Assembly: GCA_965227905.1 (NCBI GenBank)
Contig: OZ245780.1
Span: forward strand, 5,828,001 to 5,892,000
DNA: 64,000 bases
Source of the DNA: CBDDHT01 sp965227905
Lineage (GTDB): Bacteria; Pseudomonadota; Alphaproteobacteria; Rhizobiales; Methyloligellaceae
Direction of reading: 5' to 3'
A model generated the notes under the pieces. It saw only the letters and a list, made by a program, of their open reading frames with translations, made no database searches and was not told the origin of the DNA. Below are positions 62,239 through 64,000 of this stretch, piece by piece (the first letter of the stretch is position 1; each line of letters starts with the position of its first letter). A program made the translations under genes and the position numbers.

Positions 62239-62269
62239 CCCTCTGATATATTACAGATACATCAGAGGG
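62239..62269. promoter_or_regulatory. 31-base dyad upstream of the PhyH operon
   Basis: CCCTCTGAT (62239-62247) and ATCAGAGGG (62261-62269) are perfect 9-base arms around a 13-base AT-rich spacer. It lies between the cyclase stop and the PhyH start, both read leftward. It is either an operator for the PhyH operon, with GntR-like half-sites, or a terminator of the cyclase gene without a T-run. Confidence 0.6.
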
Positions 62270-62296
62270 ATTCTGGCGTCAATATAGGCATTTTCG

Positions 62297-64000
62297 TCAA
62301 GCGTCGTGCTGTTTTTGTGCAGCCAACCGCCAGATAGTCTTGCCCGGCAACTCCGATTGCTCTGGGACGGACTGAATTGCATCATAGGTGAAGCATTCGC
62401 TCGCCGCCGCCTTGGTCGCATCGCTACATACAACGATACTCAGTGCATCACCCAAAGGTTCTCGAGCCGCGGATTCGACGCGTTGCGCGGCGTTGACCGC
62501 TTCACCGACGATCGTGTAGTCGACGCGTCCCTTGAAGCCGATATTGCCAACGATCGCCTCACCTGTGTGAATTCCAAAGCGTGCCCTGCAGAAAGGTTTG
62601 CCCTGGGATTTGGCCTCCTTGACGAGCGCATCCAGGGCGTCTGCAGCCTTGAGTGCGCCTGAGCATGCGGCCTTGGCATGATCATCCATGTCGCCCGGCG
62701 CACCCCAGAAGGCCAGCAATCCATCTCCGGTATATTTGTCGATCGTCCCGCCACTCTCCTCGATAATCGGCCCAATACAGCCAAATACTTCCGAAAGATA
62801 CCGCACAGCCTCTTCCGCACCCTGGGCGGAGGAATAAGCGGTGAAACCTGCGAGATCGAAAAACAGGATTGTGAGAGTCTTCTGCTCGCTGTTTGCCGCG
62901 TCGGAGCCGAGGGAAATGAGACGCCTGACCTGAGCGCGCGGCAAATAGGTCTCGAACCATTCAAGCCCGGTGGCCATCTGCTCCAATGCTCTGGCCGTCT
63001 CGTTCACTTCTGTGATCGACGTTCGCGGCAATGATTTGAGCTCTTGGAAATTGAAGCCCTGCACCTGATCTGCAGCCGATGCGAATGCCTTCATCGGCCT
63101 TCCGACGCGGCGTGCAACAAGAAGCGCACTTAACAAGCCGAGAAGCAGCAACAGCGACGCCAGAATCCCGATGATGCGCACGGTCCAGCGCGATACACGC
63201 GTGTTTGTTCCCGGCTCATGGATCCCGATAATCCAAGGGGTCGGCCCAAAGCCCTTGATTTCCTTGTAGAGATAACCGTGTGAATTCCTGCCAACCCAGC
63301 TCCAATGACCACTGAAATCTTCAAAACCGCCATAGGCGGTAAGGACATTCTTTTCGAGGCTCCAGATGCCTGCCAGCACAGGGTCGTCAATGGCGTCGAC
63401 TGTCGGCAATCCGGTACGATCCGGAAGATTCTTGATGACATATTTGTTCGCAAGTCGTGGATGAGCGAGAACAGTCTGTCGGTCAACCAGGATAAATGGC
63501 ACCTGTTCGCCATCGGCCGAAATCTCCGCCAAGCGCGCCGAAAGATCGGCCATGGAGATTGCAGCAACAACGACGCCAAAAAACTCATCCCCCTCATAGA
63601 TCGGCGCACGAGCAGTGATAATGGGTTGGTGATAGATCCGGCTCCATTCCACCTTGCCCCAGTGGACGCTCCTGGAAAGCTGAGCCTCTGCCAAAGCAGA
63701 TGGCGCAACGACAACGCGCTCGAACGGCTCTTCGGTTATTGTCTTGCCCTTGCGTCGGAAGATTGTTGTGGAACCGTCGGGTCGAACGAAGCCGATCGCT
63801 GCAACTTGCGGCGTTCCCGCCAGTGCGCCAAGAATGAATGATTGGGTGCGGCTTTCGTCTCTCGGGTCAGGGTTTTTCGATCCCAACCCCGCCGCGATAA
63901 ATTTCATCTGGGCTTCGACCGGCTCCAGGACGTCCTTTGTGGAGTGCTCGACCGCACCAATGAACATCGAGGCACGTTCTTGCAGAAAAGCCGTTGTCGT
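62297..64000 (-). CDS. membrane adenylate/guanylate cyclase with Cache sensor (5' end beyond window)
   Basis: The frame is open to the right edge, so the N-terminus and first helix are outside. Visible are a periplasmic Cache-type sensor (up to about residue 250 of the visible part; VVVAAISMADLSARLAEIS, GIHEPGTNTR), one membrane helix (IIGILASLLLLLGLLSALLVA), a HAMP linker and a class III cyclase domain. Both metal aspartates are present (FFDLAGFT; YTGDGLLAFWG), with DYTIVGEAVNAAQR downstream. It makes a cyclic nucleotide in response to an external ligand. Confidence 0.92.
   Translation of the reverse strand, partial: TTTAFLQERASMFIGAVEHSTKDVLEPVEAQMKFIAAGLGSKNPDPRDESRTQSFILGALAGTPQVAAIGFVRPDGSTTIFRRKGKTITEEPFERVVVAPSALAEAQLSRSVHWGKVEWSRIYHQPIITARAPIYEGDEFFGVVVAAISMADLSARLAEISADGEQVPFILVDRQTVLAHPRLANKYVIKNLPDRTGLPTVDAIDDPVLAGIWSLEKNVLTAYGGFEDFSGHWSWVGRNSHGYLYKEIKGFGPTPWIIGIHEPGTNTRVSRWTVRIIGILASLLLLLGLLSALLVARRVGRPMKAFASAADQVQGFNFQELKSLPRTSITEVNETARALEQMATGLEWFETYLPRAQVRRLISLGSDAANSEQKTLTILFFDLAGFTAYSSAQGAEEAVRYLSEVFGCIGPIIEESGGTIDKYTGDGLLAFWGAPGDMDDHAKAACSGALKAADALDALVKEAKSQGKPFCRARFGIHTGEAIVGNIGFKGRVDYTIVGEAVNAAQRVESAAREPLGDALSIVVCSDATKAAASECFTYDAIQSVPEQSELPGKTIWRLAAQKQHDA

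Overview
The window is chromosomal DNA of an alphaproteobacterium, probably of the Hyphomicrobiales/Rhizobiales type. This rests on gene content and style, not on a marker gene: many high-affinity solute transporters (Dpp-type ABC, TRAP, TAXI, TctCBA, polar amino-acid ABC), IclR and LysR regulators next to catabolic enzymes, compact L,D-transpeptidases, a caspase/Sel1 protein, a tRNA-Ser with encoded CCA, and dispersed palindromes with the core 'CGTCATT..CCGG-CTTG-CCGG..AATCCATGCGG'. Base composition is even and moderately GC-rich. There is no prophage, CRISPR array or rRNA operon. One insertion sequence is present.

Layout. 1-6.9 kb: a LysR gene running off the left edge, divergent from an oligopeptide-type ABC operon (Tat-exported binding protein, two permeases, fused double ATPase) that ends in a metallophosphoesterase. 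6.9-18 kb: a catabolic block read outward from an IclR gene. Leftward are a class III CoA-transferase, a citryl-CoA-lyase-like protein and a ThDP enzyme. Rightward is a TRAP operon with a SMP-30 lactonase. An IS1595-family element (12849-15279, 8-bp target duplication, four passenger genes) sits inside the 5' end of dctQ. 18-24 kb: a caspase/PDZ/Sel1 protein, a TAXI binding protein, a degenerate metallopeptidase and an L,D-transpeptidase. 24-30.4 kb: a TctDE-like two-component system, a divergent binding protein and tctCBA. 30.4-37.6 kb: a polar amino-acid ABC transporter, a class III aminotransferase, an IclR regulator and a divergent SHMT-like enzyme. 37.6-44.6 kb: acyl-CoA ligase, ArsC, methylmalonate-semialdehyde dehydrogenase, GNAT, MocA/XdhC and a glutaredoxin-DinB fusion. 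44.8-58.8 kb: mostly housekeeping and hypothetical genes (ankyrin protein, ICL-family lyase, Gfa, SRPBCC/ArsR pair, tRNA-Ser, MsrA, MepA, YtoQ, L,D-transpeptidase, porin-like protein). 58.9-64 kb: a four-gene oxidation operon (PhyH dioxygenase, membrane di-iron hydroxylase, 2-TM protein, FAD oxidoreductase) and a Cache-cyclase running off the right edge.

The strongest unexpected observation is at 43870-44628. The glutaredoxin-DinB gene has a ribosome binding site, an ATG and 12 family-like codons, then an in-frame TGA exactly where the first cysteine of the CxxC redox site belongs, and then a further 239 intact codons. A perfect stem-loop with a G-starting three-base loop lies 37 nt downstream. 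The gene is either a selenoprotein (UxxC) or a very recent nonsense mutant. The second clear result is that the IS can be removed in silico to restore dctQ exactly. The IclR-CoA-transferase-lyase-ThDP-TRAP-lactonase block and the PhyH-hydroxylase-FAD operon look like uncharacterised catabolic routes.
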